From Actinernus sp. WN-2022 (taxonomy: Eukaryota; Cnidaria; Anthozoa; Actiniaria; Actinernidae), in contig JAOWCC010000421.1 in NCBI GenBank assembly GCA_030867875.1, positions 62,001 through 126,000 of the forward strand: DNA of 64,000 nt. The letters are read 5' to 3'. The translations under genes and the position numbers were made by a program. Positions 11,937 to 23,059 of the stretch are shown piece by piece (the first letter of the stretch is position 1; the number at the start of each line of letters is the position of its first letter). The notes under the pieces are model-generated. The model did not search any database. It was given only the letters and a program-made list of their open reading frames with translations, and was not told the origin of the DNA.

Positions 11937-12033
11937 GCTTCGTTGCCATGGTTTCCGCGCATGACCTCACAAAATTATGAATAATTAATTGCACCCTCAA
12001 AAATAAGGGTCCATCGGTGCGCCCTATACTACT
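11937..12033 (-). repeat. Right terminal inverted repeat of the mini-Polinton
   Basis: About 97 bp, ending GCGCCCTATACTACT directly before the CCCATA target duplication. Confidence 0.75.
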
Positions 12034-12175
12034 CCCATATCTCCCTCATTTCTAATGCCAGACAGTTCAAACTTGGACAGGTATGGTATTATTTTCCCAC
12101 GATTCACTTAGTGGTGATGAAGTAACGATAACATCATCGGTCATGTGATTTCTAGTATATGCCAAAATAGCTCAC
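12034..12175 (+). repeat. Satellite array, right part
   Basis: Continuation of the array at 8281-8629 after the mini-Polinton insertion. Counting one copy of the duplicated CCCATA, the interrupted unit is about 117 bp, matching its neighbours. A further unit starts TTCTAATGCCAG near 12050 and the array decays by about 12175. Confidence 0.75.
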
Positions 12176-14335
12176 TGACCATCCACGAGTTGCCCTTAGG
12201 GGCCCTATGTTTGAAAAATTACTTCTCGAGTTTAAAACAACAATGACTATATTTTTTTATTAAACATTAACTTGAACAAGCATGTCAGTATTATAGACCC
12301 AACATGATTATACCAAACGAGTCACCCTTCGTGCCAGATCTAAGCTCTTATCGCAGTGTCGTCTTTTTGAGAGATTGTAATTGCGAGAATCTAATTGCTT
12401 ATTTGAGTAGCAAACCTTTTGTATAGATTAATCAGTTTCCTTTAGAGATGTCATAACAATCTCCTGTTTGTTTTTTGTTTTACGGAAGGTACATTTCCCT
12501 TGTGCAGGTGCCATATATGGCGTCTAATAATGAATTGCCATTCAATAGATCATGGTCACCATGTTATATAAACCAACAAATATATTCTCTTCTGCGTGAT
12601 TGGTGCAATCGCATCACGTGACCTGACCAGGCGATCAACCCCGTGTGAGTGAAACTACTTGTAGCCTGGAAATATGAGGTTATTGGCCTGAAGCGAGGGG
12701 GTATGGGATTCATTCACCGAGGGTCCCGCCCAAGGTCCCATATCCCTGAGCGTAAGGCTGATAACCTTTACTTGTTTTGTCTCAATCCCGAGTTCTGGGA
12801 AATCCACCCACCCCTCCCTTGAAAATGCATCGTTCTATTAGTGATTAACCATTAAAGGTTAGGGTGAAGTGTGGGGAGGGGTGGGGGTTTCCCAAAAACC
12901 GTGATTGATCCCTTGTTTTTCACATGGCTCCGTTTTCTATTTTCATTACGGGGGACTATATCTCGAAACTCCTGCCCAGTTCCAACAAAGTCAACACATT
13001 CCTCACACTTTCCTGGTACTTAGTAAATATTTTATGAGAATATGAAAAAAACGAAATGTGTCCTGTGGAACGTCTTGATTACCCGTCGTCTGTCCTATCC
13101 ACTATACTATAAGCTTCATTGGTTGAAAGAATCGAGAAATAACAACGATAAGCCCTATGAACGGTAATTTAATGCAACAATAAGCCAGGCAAATAACGCT
13201 TCCTAATAATTGATAAAAGGATATATTATTCTTGCGTGCAACGAGGAAAGCTCAACATTGTGAAAAATAAGCACTGGTATCATAAGACAACCACGGCCGT
13301 TTCACGCTGGAAATGTCGTTCGCGCACGTGCGGTTAGCTCTCCAAGACTCATTTATTGAAGCGAAGCTAATTCATTCGCACATATTTAGCTTCCATAACG
13401 ACGAGACTGCACCGAGGTCTTAGCTAGCTAATCGATATTTGATGTCATTAATTTTGTGGCAATCACAAAATTACGGCTTCTGAGATTCAACTCTCGTGGA
13501 GCTTTATGAAATTAAATTTCAAAGAAAACCTGATGCATAACCGACATTTTCTACACAAAGTGTTGCTATGCAGGAATCCAATGTATATAGATTCTTGCAA
13601 TATAGGGTATTTACAACTAGCTTTGGTTGAAACCTCGCTTACTTTTGCGGGAAATGGTTACGTGACAAGGTGAGTGTTTCAATCCGAATTGTATTTGAGT
13701 CTCTTTTGGTAAGCTTAGTATTCACGATATTAGAATGTTCAAGAAACAATCCGTGTAAAAACTAGGCACAATTCCATGGTTGAGACGCAATTTGCTTTCC
13801 CACATTAGAATTTTCTTTTTCATACTCACAACCCATCAACCCTTGAATGATAAATTTCTGAAATCAAATCCACTGAAACTGTGTTTTAAAACTACTTTCC
13901 TTTTGTTTGAAAACATTTCGTCCAATCAGAAGAGCCAAAACTATAACCAAGAAAGCTTTCAATTTAAAATGTTCCTACGGTGAATTTTCGTCATATTTAA
14001 AGTTATGAGAGATTTAGCTAGCTAGATGCAATACAAATCTGTAAAAAACATGAGAAAATGATATCCTCATCAAGGTTTGATATATTTTTATGTTTAAGCC
14101 AATGGAGGTGGACGATTGGAACAATACCAGAATTAGCACCTTTTTACATTCCATGCATTAGAAATGTCGATCTCTTACCCAGACCACGACTTAAGCGCCA
14201 GGATCAGAGGAATGACATAAAAATAAGGATGAAACAATAGCACTAATACGGAATACAACAGCTGCACGTGGAAATGACAAGGTGGAGCACTCATTATGTA
14301 ACCTGTTTTGTTTCACTCACGATCTCTTCCATTTA
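12176..14335. other. Gene-free segment, copy A
   Basis: Collinear with B 38165-40473 at high similarity. No conserved reading frame, splice-flanked exon or RNA gene was recognised. It may be intergenic or intronic. Confidence 0.6.
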
Positions 14336-15604
14336 GCCGCCATCGTTACAATGCGACTTTCCGCTGACAATAATTAACGTTGGCGCTCACGAGACTCGTA
14401 GTGCCGAGCGATCCCCGAAACGATGAGTGTAATTTGAAAAGCGGGGAGTGAAACTGTGGTGCACGTGACGTCCATGAACCAATTGGAAACAAGAACTCGG
14501 TGTGTCTTCTCCTGATGCTAGTAGCAGTTTCCTAGGAAACGATTTCGGCGGTAGCAAGAATGATTGCTAACAGGTTGGACATTTGAAAACCGCAGACCGA
14601 CTGCCTTGTTGAGGTCTATAAATCGCTGCGACAAGTTTTCTTCTCAGTCTTCAAGTTCCGGAGTTTATTTACTAAACGTATTTGAAGAACTGTTATTAAA
14701 CACTGATGGCTTAACAGTTACAATCAAACGAGGAACAACCTAAAAACGGGGAAATATTTTGAATTCAGCTGATATATTTTAATAGGTTCTAATACTTCAG
14801 AAGTTTTGAAATAATAAAGGCAGTCGTTCTGTGATTTTGAAAACACTAGCCGCCGTAACAATTAACACAATCCTTCAGTTACCCTTCAGTACATTTTAAT
14901 AATTTGACTCAAAATAAAATACAACTTCGCAGTTTCTGGTCCCAAAACGTAGCTACCCTGAATCCCTTGGCATCCTAGTCGTAAATAATCTGCATTTTAG
15001 GCAACCTAAGGCAACTTAAGGCTGCTAAAGTGGCCTAGTCTGTCACATCGCTGGTTAGACGAAGGCCGCCATTTTCAACTGCCTTTTTCACAAAAGCGAG
15101 AACATTGATTTCTGCATGGATTTTCACCAAATAAAATCTCTCTGTAACATCTAGGGTATCTATACTAAATTTCCAGCGGGAAATTTTAGCTTAAATATAC
15201 GATTTTCAACACGAAATAATTCACAACAGACTTTTGTTTAATCGTACACCTCGATTAGCTTCTTCCATGCTTATTAAGCAGCTCTCTCACTGTCTTGGTA
15301 AACGAGACCTCTGCTAGCAGGGTATTAGCTTCTTCATCTATGTAATTTTACTTGGTATAGGTACTCTCACCTCCCTTCTAGTTTGTGTTGTGTTCACTGA
15401 GTACGTACTTTGTTGAAATTGGCTCCTGCTACAGAATGTTAACGGTTTCACTCTCCGCCTTTTCTCTCCCCTTCGGCGCTCACTCGGCACTACATTGTAC
15501 GTGCCTTTTCGGCGCTCGCTCGGCATTACGAGTCTCGTGAGCGTCAACCTTAATTATTGTCAGCGGAAAGTCGCAATGTAATAAAGGAATTTCAAGATGG
15601 CGGC
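14336..15604 (+). mobile_element. TA-flanked inverted-repeat element, copy A
   Basis: 1269-bp element with termini GCCGCCATC...GATGGCGGC and inverted repeats of about 85 bp, which include TGCGACTTTCCGCTGAC. It is flanked by TA (14334-14335 and 15605-15606), as in Tc1/mariner-type insertions. About 14 bp of the left repeat present in copy B are missing here. No transposase frame. It predates the segmental duplication. Confidence 0.75.
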
Positions 15605-15811
15605 TAAACCAAGTCTGTCGTGCTCCCTTGGTTGCATCTGCTTAGGTCGCTAGAACCACGCTTTAGACGACTTACGCTTTTAAAATCCGGTTTTGTCATA
15701 GAGTGAACACTTGATGGCCTTTCTCTTAGTGCCGTGACGATTCGGACAGTAACAACGTCCCAGACCACCTCGAATATGAAATATTCTTTCACTCTAGCTG
15801 AGTGTACTACA

Positions 15812-17683
15812 CTATTTCCCTGTATGAGTCTGAAGATGTGCAGTAAGATTGCTTCCCGCTGATTTAAATGCTTTGAAATATTTCATACACTTTTACGGCC
15901 TTTTCCCTTTGTGAATTCGAAGATGGGAGGAAAGATGAGATCTCTGTTTAAATGCCTTGTCACACTGGGTACACTTGTACCGCCTTTCCCCAGTGTGAAT
16001 TCGAATATGGACGGAAAGACAAGATTTATGTTTAAATGCCTTGTCACACTGGGTACACTTGTAAGGCCTTTCTCTTCTGTGAATTGGAAGATGATGAGCA
16101 AGAGTGCTTCGTGTTTTAAATGCCTTGTCACACTGGGTACACTTGTAAGGCCTTTCACCTGTGTGAATCCGAAAATGGCTAGCAAGATGACCCAATCTTT
16201 TGAATGTCTTGTCACACTGGGTACACTTGTAAGGCCTTTCTCTTCTGTGAATTGCAAGATGTTGAGCAAGAGCGCTTCGTCTTTTAAATGCCTTGTCACA
16301 CTGAGTACACTTGTAAGGCCTTTCTCTTCTGTGAATTGGAAGATGTAGAGCAAGAGTGCTTCGTGTTTTAAATGCCTTGTCACACTGCGTACACTTGTGT
16401 CGCCTTCCCCCTGTGTGAACTAGAAGATGTGACTTAAGTTCACCTGCTGTTTTGAATTCTTTACTACACTGGATACAACTGTACGGCCTTTCCCCTGTGT
16501 GAACTCGAAGATGGACAACTAAAGTACTGCGACATTTGAAAGCTCTTTCACACTGGGTACAGCTAAAACGCCCTCGGCCTGTATACATGGGTTGTTCTCG
16601 GTTTTTGATAGTGCCAGAAGAACAAGGTGAACTAAGTATTTCATCTTCAACATGACCAACACCAATTTTAGGATACGTCACTGAGCTGAGCATGTCTTGC
16701 CTGTTACTATCATTGTTCAGCTTCTCGCATTTTTCACGTACCTGTCCGATAGTCACATTATTGTCGAGGTATTCAGGAATACCTTCCCATTCAGCCGACA
16801 TCTCGTTTAATGATTCTGCCCGGATAGAATTACATAGCGCTGTTGCATCTGAACTTTCACTTTGTCGACCTCTGTTATCAAATCTTTCACTTGAATGAGT
16901 TTCTAATTCGTCACCAAAACAACGGGGAGCTACGACCTCCGGTCGATTCTTTTCAATTAGATCTTTTCCATACTTTTTCTTTCCCGCCTGAATGATTTCT
17001 AACTCATCAGTAACATGGTGGTCATCAAGTAATTCGTTATTTAGCTCAGGTTCATTGACATCATTGGATGCCGGTTCGTCATAATTAAAATCACACTGAT
17101 AGATTTTAGGCACTTTCTCTGCTATTTCTTCTTGAAGATATATGTGTTGTTCCCCCATAAGTCTTTTTCTCACGACTTTTCTGGAATCTCCTTGATCCAC
17201 ATTTGCAGTGGCTTTGTGCGAGATGGGACGCTGCTTTTGGTAAACATTTTGTTGTAAGGATAACATATTCACTTCTTCATTTCTTGGTTTCTCCAGTTGA
17301 TTAGTCTGCATTTCCATTTGAGGAACTTCGCAAATATCACAGGAGCCACCGCATTCCCCTTTCATTTGTTCCACTGAACGTACCTTAACTGATTAATGAC
17401 CGCATACCTTCTCTGCACTGCAGACAGACGCTGCACAATTAAACAATGCTCGTAGCCTTCTACTATCAGATACACCACTGATATCTGTTTCTGTTCCAGT
17501 GCTGTATGTCTTAGGAGCATCAGTTTGGCTGCCAGTGCTTGTGGGATTCATCATAGCGACGTCTTCAAGAGCAGTGGTATCTACTGTTTGCGTTCCTACA
17601 CTGCAAACAAACATCCCCTGTTCATTGTGTTGGTGAAGTGGTGGATCACGTGCTTCAGGTTCGGAACTGTTACTCTCGATGTC
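15812..17683 (-). pseudogene. C2H2 zinc-finger gene, copy A (terminal exon, broken)
   Basis: Probable nuclear DNA-binding protein. The exon follows a minus-strand acceptor (TTTTTTCCTAG at 17684 upwards). Its N-terminal part carries TQT-type repeats (VGTQTVD, TGSQTDA). An in-frame TAA at 17393-17395 replaces Tyr/Asp codons present in copy B. After it, 493 codons are open (17374-15893): an acidic linker, then eight C2H2 fingers with HTGERP or HRRERP linkers (about 16580-15893). A second TAA at 15893-15895, shared with copy B, precedes a degenerate last finger that lacks its second Cys and ends at 15812. A protein starting at 17374 is possible but would lack the TQT region. Upstream exons were not found. 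Confidence 0.8.
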
Positions 17684-17933
17684 CTAGGAAAAAACCACCT
17701 TTAATTCTGACGATAGATGAGATACGAAAACGGTAATATAGGATTAGAATTCTATTCACTCTGTCTTATGCTGTGTGTATAGAGAAGTATTTCTTGGACC
17801 AGCCCATACAACGCCACGTACATGTGGAACTTTGCAATGAACTTAATTGGTATCCAATTAATACGTGATGGATTAGCTGCAGACTACCTTATAAATAAAT
17901 TAGCATCGTTTAACTAACTTATTATCTACCAAA

Positions 17934-18885
17934 GGAGGATGTTTCACCAGCATGCTTTACGAATCCGTGAAATTTGGATTGCGTTTGAGCAAGGTGGCCG
18001 TCATGTGACGGTTCTCCTGCCAACTTTTTAGGTAATAATTTCTCCCAGTAACAATTATATTTAAGCAATGTTTTATTAAGTTTCGGTTACTTTAACCTTT
18101 CTTTCGTCATTGAATAAAATATCAGTTTATCTTTCGAAAATAAGCGAAATAGTTACACGGATATTGTGCATCGTTTCAAAGTTGCGTTAATTGGTTATCT
18201 CAAAGATGTCTTCAGTAACAATTTTGCCCTAGGGACCTTACGAAGAGACCAACACATATTCAAAACGTATTCATTGAACAATCAGACGCTTAGGTCTCCA
18301 TGATTGAGAAAGATATAGCCGTCAGAAAAAAACGCACCAAAACCTTTCTTCTTGTACAACTACTCAACTAGTTTTGTTTACATTCAGTTCTCAATCTGTT
18401 AATTCTAGTGCGTCCTATGGACTCATGCAATTTAGAAACTCTAAGAAAGCTCACTCGTTTCAACTAATCCCGAATTGCACTCGAAACCAAATGATTTTCG
18501 AAGCAAAAATTAAAACGAACAAAATGAAAAATATGCTTCACATTTGTTTTTAGTGTGCGCTCGTAAACAAGCAGTCTTGTGCGCGTTCTCTTTGTTAAAA
18601 TATAGCGTGATCAGTTGCGTCAGCAGCGCAGCGCGCGAACTAAAATTGAAAACATTTCACTCATATCACCCAAAACGTTCTGCAGTTTGTCCCTTTTCTC
18701 TGCACTTTCCTTTACCCGAATATGTGCCAGAAATACGGGTATACAATTCTTGAGTACATTTACGTCAGAATCTCGACAAAAAGTTTGGTTTTGAGATACT
18801 TTGTGAAAAGTGTAATTGGTGTTTCCTCAACGAAAATAAAAGGTCACGTGACAAGCACTTTTGATATGGTTGGACTAGGCGCGTG
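17934..18885 (+). mobile_element. Inverted-repeat element, copy A, right end lost
   Basis: Starts GGAGGATGTTTCACCAGC and matches B 44146-45094. The right inverted repeat present in B is absent, and the sequence switches to a BEL/Pao fragment at 18886. It sits directly upstream of the zinc-finger exon, on the other side of the visible intron. Confidence 0.6.
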
Positions 18886-19353
18886 TTACCGGAGATGGAT
18901 GCTCACCATATTCAGGATTACGATCTTCGGAAACGAGCAAAGTTTCTGATAAGGTGTAAAGATGCCATGTGGAAGCGGTGGACGAAGGAATACGTCCGAG
19001 GTCTTCGAGAGAGACACCAACACATCACTGGTAAACCGCACTCACTTAAAGTAGGTGACGTGGTTATTGTGAAGTCCGAAGACCGAAATCGAGGTGAGTG
19101 GAAGCTGGGAATTGTGACAGAATTGTATGAGGGGATAGATGGTGTAGTCCGAGGAGCCAAAGTACGTGCTGGGAAAGGCTTCCTCGAGCGACCTGTACAG
19201 CACTTGTATCCGTTGGAGCTGACATGCGACGTGAGGCCACAGGAGCCACATGCACCCCTAGATGCCAATGCACGTAAATTTCGACCGAAGAGGGACGCGG
19301 CAGTAGCAGCCGGCCATCGCATACAAGAGATCGCCACGGATAACTATAACTGA
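18886..19353 (+). pseudogene. pol: BEL/Pao integrase C-terminal fragment
   Basis: 156 codons open on the plus strand. The segment has the DLRKRAKFL and AMWKRWTKEYVRGLRERH block, then VGDVVIVKSEDRNRGEWKLG and an RPVQHLYPLEL end. This is the typical C-terminal region of BEL/Pao Pol, downstream of the integrase core. The frame ends at a natural stop (19351-19353) and is followed by a polypurine tract and LTR. The 5' part is missing: the sequence joins the MITE at 18886 without a start, so this is a truncated 3' end. Confidence 0.8.
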
Positions 19354-19500
19354 ACATTGAACTTTCATGTATTTCACGTTCATGTATTTTACGTATATCG
19401 TATATTACCAGTTATAATACCACTGTTACAGTAAATGTTTATCTAGTCTTCTGTGACAGTGACATACACCTCTACAGACACAGACAGAAGAGAGCTGTAT

Positions 19501-19751
19501 GGGGGGAGAGTGTCGGAGACTAGCCATAATAAGACATTTAAAGCAAAATGATCCGTGATTGACGTCAAGATAACAAAGTAAAGGAACACGTAATATGATC
19601 AAGTGATAAGTGATTGTAGTAAAAAGGAGTTTTGTATTCGAAACGCGAGAGATTGTGAGGGACTTGTGAATCAAACCTGGTGAATAAATGTGCTTTAAAA
19701 CGAACCCAAAAGTGAATTGTGTGCGGGTTTAGGGAGGCAGAATTCGCGACA
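19501..19751 (+). mobile_element. BEL/Pao polypurine tract and 3' LTR
   Basis: GGGGGGAGAG (19501-19510) looks like a polypurine tract and directly precedes a 241-bp segment that begins TGTCGGAGAC and ends GAATTCGCGACA (19511-19751), with TGTCG/CGACA termini typical of LTRs. There is no 5' LTR in the window. Confidence 0.7.
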
Positions 19752-19769
19752 TTAATATAAATAAAGTTT

Positions 19770-19786
19770 ATTGCATTGCATTGCAA
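19770..19786 (+). repeat. GCATT microsatellite, copy A
   Basis: About three TTGCA units. The B counterpart has about six units (50963-50993). Confidence 0.8.
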
Positions 19787-20740
19787 TCACTACCTGGCTG
19801 TCAACATGTTTATCCACACGGTAATCCCGGACATGTTCTGCTTCTATAGCATTAGAAATAGCCAGCGTTTCCTTGGTGGAAAAATTTAAGCCCATTTGCT
19901 GCGCATTCCAATAATCCCCAAAGGATTTCTCCCCCGACGTCGAATGCACGACACACCCTTAACCATATCTTGAAGCTTCCGTGGACAACGCCAAACGTAC
20001 ATGTTTCTCTACGTGCCATGGGACGAAACCCGTCTACGAATCAAGAAAGCGCCAATGCATGGCAAATGTCCTCACTAAGAGAATCCACGAACCTCACTTG
20101 TCCGTTTCCAGGAGATGATGCAATGGCTGAACTCATACGCCTTATGTACTCCCGCCAGGGAGAATGAGATGCATTTCCTTTGTAAACTTTGGAGAGTTCT
20201 CACATTTTTCAAAAAGGCCAGAATTTGCTCTCTCAAAATAGCAAATGCAGTAATTTTCTCTCTAGGAAGTTCGAAAGTCTAATTTGCAGAGTGTACTATA
20301 AAGCCTAAATATTCTAGACGCTTAGCGGGATATAAAACAGACTTAGTAATGCCAATTGCGTATCCTAGTTGAATTAACAACGATGCGACCACGTCAATGG
20401 CTATTTTCGGTGCCGCCAGCCTGAATTCTTCCGAACGAGATGAGAAAGGAGTGAACAAATGACCGCTCAAAGCGAAAACCTCGCCATTGAGACGGTCGTC
20501 ATTGTACAGTGAACACGGCACTCCGCGCGACCTCAAATAGCGAGATGCCGACAATCCAATGGTGTGATAAATAAACGGTGATTATTTCCAAACAAATGGC
20601 AATGTCGTAGAAACAAACCACCATCCTCCCCATTCGAAACAGAAATATGCTTGTGAAGATTGCTGTAAAAAGACATGGTCGTAACCGAACTTTTCGTCAC
20701 ATTTTCTAATAATTCGTATACGAGGCTTTGTAGATATATA

Positions 20741-20754
20741 CCCCCCCCCCCCCC
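20741..20754 (+). repeat. Poly-C run
   Basis: Fourteen C residues. In copy B the equivalent tract (near 51930-51948) is interrupted by A and T. Confidence 0.9.
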
Positions 20755-21011
20755 ACTTCGTGATTTCCAAAGGGTAAAAAGCTCTGTAAGATGATAAATC
20801 GCCAGAGGGCTGTTTAAAAATTCCAGCTAATAATTAGACCTAAAAACACGCTACTTATGTCACAATTTACTTAACGAGGTTGAAAAGGGTTTCTCTAACC
20901 ACGCGGGAATGCTAATGAAACCTGCAAACACGAAATATTTTATGGCACGAAATGTTTTTTTGTCACAGTACACAAACCTATTCAACCTTGAATATTCATT
21001 AGGCCTCATGA

Positions 21012-21063
21012 TGACGTCATTAGCATTATATAAGACAGAATCAATTATGTACGAGTGTCAGTT
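21012..21063 (+). promoter_or_regulatory. CRE-TATA-initiator promoter-like cluster, copy A
   Basis: TGACGTCA (21012-21019), TATATAAG (21027-21034) and TCAGTT (21058-21063). The TATA-to-initiator spacing of about 31 bp fits a core promoter. All three motifs and their spacing are unchanged in copy B. No reading frame of note lies downstream, so the transcript, if any, could be non-coding or belong to an unrecognised element. Confidence 0.4.
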
Positions 21064-21351
21064 CACTAAGTCCTCAAACGTGGAAGTCACCTCTCCCACC
21101 ACACCCTTGATTGCTTACTCTATTAGCACTCAGCTAGTCTACTCCAACAAGCTTGCTCATCTGGGTACTGCATGGTTATCCATACTTTAATACTAACAGG
21201 AAGCAGGAGGAATAATGTACTATATAAGTCCAAACAGTGTCTAGGAGGATTCTTAAAAACCGTGTAAGACAAATCCATCTCCAAGGCCAAAACCGATGTT
21301 TTTCAAAAAAGTTATGTCTTTACAAAGTTTTACTTTTTCGTTTCAAATTAA

Positions 21352-22366
21352 CCCTTTCGCTCCTGAACCGGCCGTAACCGGCCAATATGAAGCATGTACC
21401 TGGAGAAAATTATTGCATCAAACCTAGACACGCTGGAAATACGATGTTGCGATATTATTTCAAGGGATGAATGACTTCAAAGCCACAGCTATAACTGGGA
21501 TCGCTTGACTCTCCCACTTTGGAGAAAAACTCATTTGTTTTGGAGATCGTTTTTCGTTTCTCCGATTTTCACCAATTTTGAGGAGCTGAAAATTGCCCTC
21601 CAAAATCCTTCCCATTCGCCCTTGAAATCAAAAGCAAACACAAAATCAGCACTCAGTCGTTACAGTACCTTCTTTAATCTTTCGAACCACCAGGTTTGTT
21701 TGCACAAAACACACATTGCGACTGTGAAGCGTGCTATTCTTAATGCTGCACTTCTCTCCACCATGTTTTTCCTGCTCCCACCTCCAATTGCATGCTGGGT
21801 AATCAACAAAAAAATCACAAGGGGACCCCCCTTCTGGGACTCCTGTAGTTTTTTTTTATAAGTCTTTCACCCCTACAACCAAGAGCGGTGATTTGGACTC
21901 AAGCCGTTGCTTTAAAGTGACAAAAACACATCCTAATAGGTTGAGCAGGGGGAAAAGACAACCAACTGCAGGCTTTCAAGGATTTCGGTGAATTATTTCA
22001 TGTGTCCCAAAGCAGAAACACAAAAGAAAAACCCTATGAAACCCCTCACAAGGCCTACTAAAAGCAAACCAAGTACTTTTCAGCCGTCATCATACTTAAT
22101 GATGTCCTCTAGCTCTCTTACAGTGGCTTATTTGTCCAAAATTAGAGCACATTTCATTGGAAAACCTACAGAAGAAACCATACTCACCGCCGCCGAGTCT
22201 GTAGAATTCTGCCGAATGGCATCATGGGGAAAGTTTGAGCCCTTGGTTTAAAAAGTCATCAGTATTTAACTAGCCCGGGCTAGCCAAACTGGAACTGAGG
22301 GGGGAGGGTTGAGTTAGCACTCTGCATTTCACCCATTGAGCCCAAACACGTCCAGGAGTGAAAGGG
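21352..22366 (+). mobile_element. piggyBac-like non-autonomous element
   Basis: 1015 bp with inverted termini CCCTTTC(G/A)CTCCTG and TTAA on both sides (21348-21351 and 22367-22370). The empty site is preserved in copy B, with a single TTAA at 52529-52532. TTAA targeting and CCCT termini fit piggyBac. Internal frames, such as 118 codons at 21505-21861, are not recognisable as transposase. Confidence 0.85.
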
Positions 22367-22831
22367 TTAAAGTTATTGCATAAAATCTCTCCAAACGGAT
22401 TTTGATAAATTATTTTGTAAATAAAATTAGTGAGGCTGGTTTGTTAGGCTGATGTGTTGCAATAGGAACCGATTTCCTCAATTGAAAAACATCATTACTT
22501 TAGTAGTTTGGATATGGTAAGCTCCTTTAGTTACACATCTTCCACACTTGCATGCAAAAGCCACAAGTTAAAAGCATCCTGATCTTATCAATAACCTTTT
22601 TGAGCTTTCTTAATTTGAGTTGAAATTTCAATGCTGCTGATGTATGATGTATTACCTGTTGAATAAGAAGAGGATTCCATGATAGAATGGTGTTTCATCA
22701 TCATCATCCACTTTATTTAAACATGGTATCCCATAATTTACAATGAATGCTCCTCCATGACCTCCAGAGAGCCATGTATTTTGGCCATGTATTACACTTT
22801 TTAGTATCGGGAGAGCCATTTAACAGTTGTG

Positions 22832-23059
22832 AGGCCCTGTTAGGGGGGTATGAATAATCCGTAATCCTGTGTAAATTTTGGAAATAATCGGTATCCTTAT
22901 TTTGTAAACACAAATATCTTTGTCATTGATGTGATAATAATCCTTAATCCTAAAATCCAACCCAAATAATCTGTAATCCTTTTATTTAGTTGCCACTAAT
23001 CTGTATCCCTCCTCTGAAAACCATAATAATCCATAATTCTAAAACCCTAACCAGGGCCT
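22832..23059 (+). mobile_element. hAT-like MITE, copy A
   Basis: 228 bp with inverted termini AGGCCCTG/CAGGGCCT and an exact 8-bp duplication CAGTTGTG (22824-22831 and 23060-23067). The interior repeats AATAATCCGTAATCC-like motifs. Also present in copy B with one changed base in the left duplication, so it predates the segmental duplication. Confidence 0.75.

Larger units (their letters stand above)
8630..12033 (+). mobile_element. Mini-Polinton / adintovirus-like element (3404 bp)
   Basis: Bounded by 6-bp direct repeats CCCATA (8624-8629 and 12034-12039) and inverted termini that begin AGTAG(C/T)ATAGGGCGC. Six-bp target duplications and 5'-AG termini are hallmarks of Polinton/Maverick elements as I know them. 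Inside are a minus-strand small ORF, an A32-like packaging-ATPase pseudogene and a Pro/Thr-rich basic ORF. No DNA polymerase B, integrase, protease or capsid gene is present, so it is an internally deleted, non-autonomous derivative. Insertion split a satellite unit. Absent from unit B. Confidence 0.75.
19752..20770 (-). pseudogene. DIRS-type retrotransposon remnant, copy A
   Basis: Minus strand, reading from high to low coordinates. Reverse transcriptase pieces: YDHVFLQQSSQAYF and TLPF (20770-20582), then CSLYNDDRLNGEV and KSVLYPAKRLEYLGF (20554-20279). An RNase H piece follows: YFGDYWNAQQMGLNFSTKE (19949-19752). Stops and frameshifts separate them. The same remnant is in unit B, so the insertion predates the duplication. 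The fused RT/RNase H style resembles DIRS-like elements of cnidarians; the recombinase piece is seen only in B. Confidence 0.65.

Noticed and set aside
15911..16348. 145-codon plus-strand frame over the zinc-finger array
   Set aside because: Antisense shadow of the finger repeats.
15883..16383. 166-codon frame opposite in phase to the zinc-finger frame (similar ones at 42011-42259 and 42296-42730)
   Set aside because: Shadow frames of the repetitive finger array; the Cys/His pattern is in the other phase.
21505..21861. 118-codon frame inside the piggyBac-like element
   Set aside because: No transposase-like acidic residues or similarity recognised; the element is only 1 kb and looks non-autonomous.
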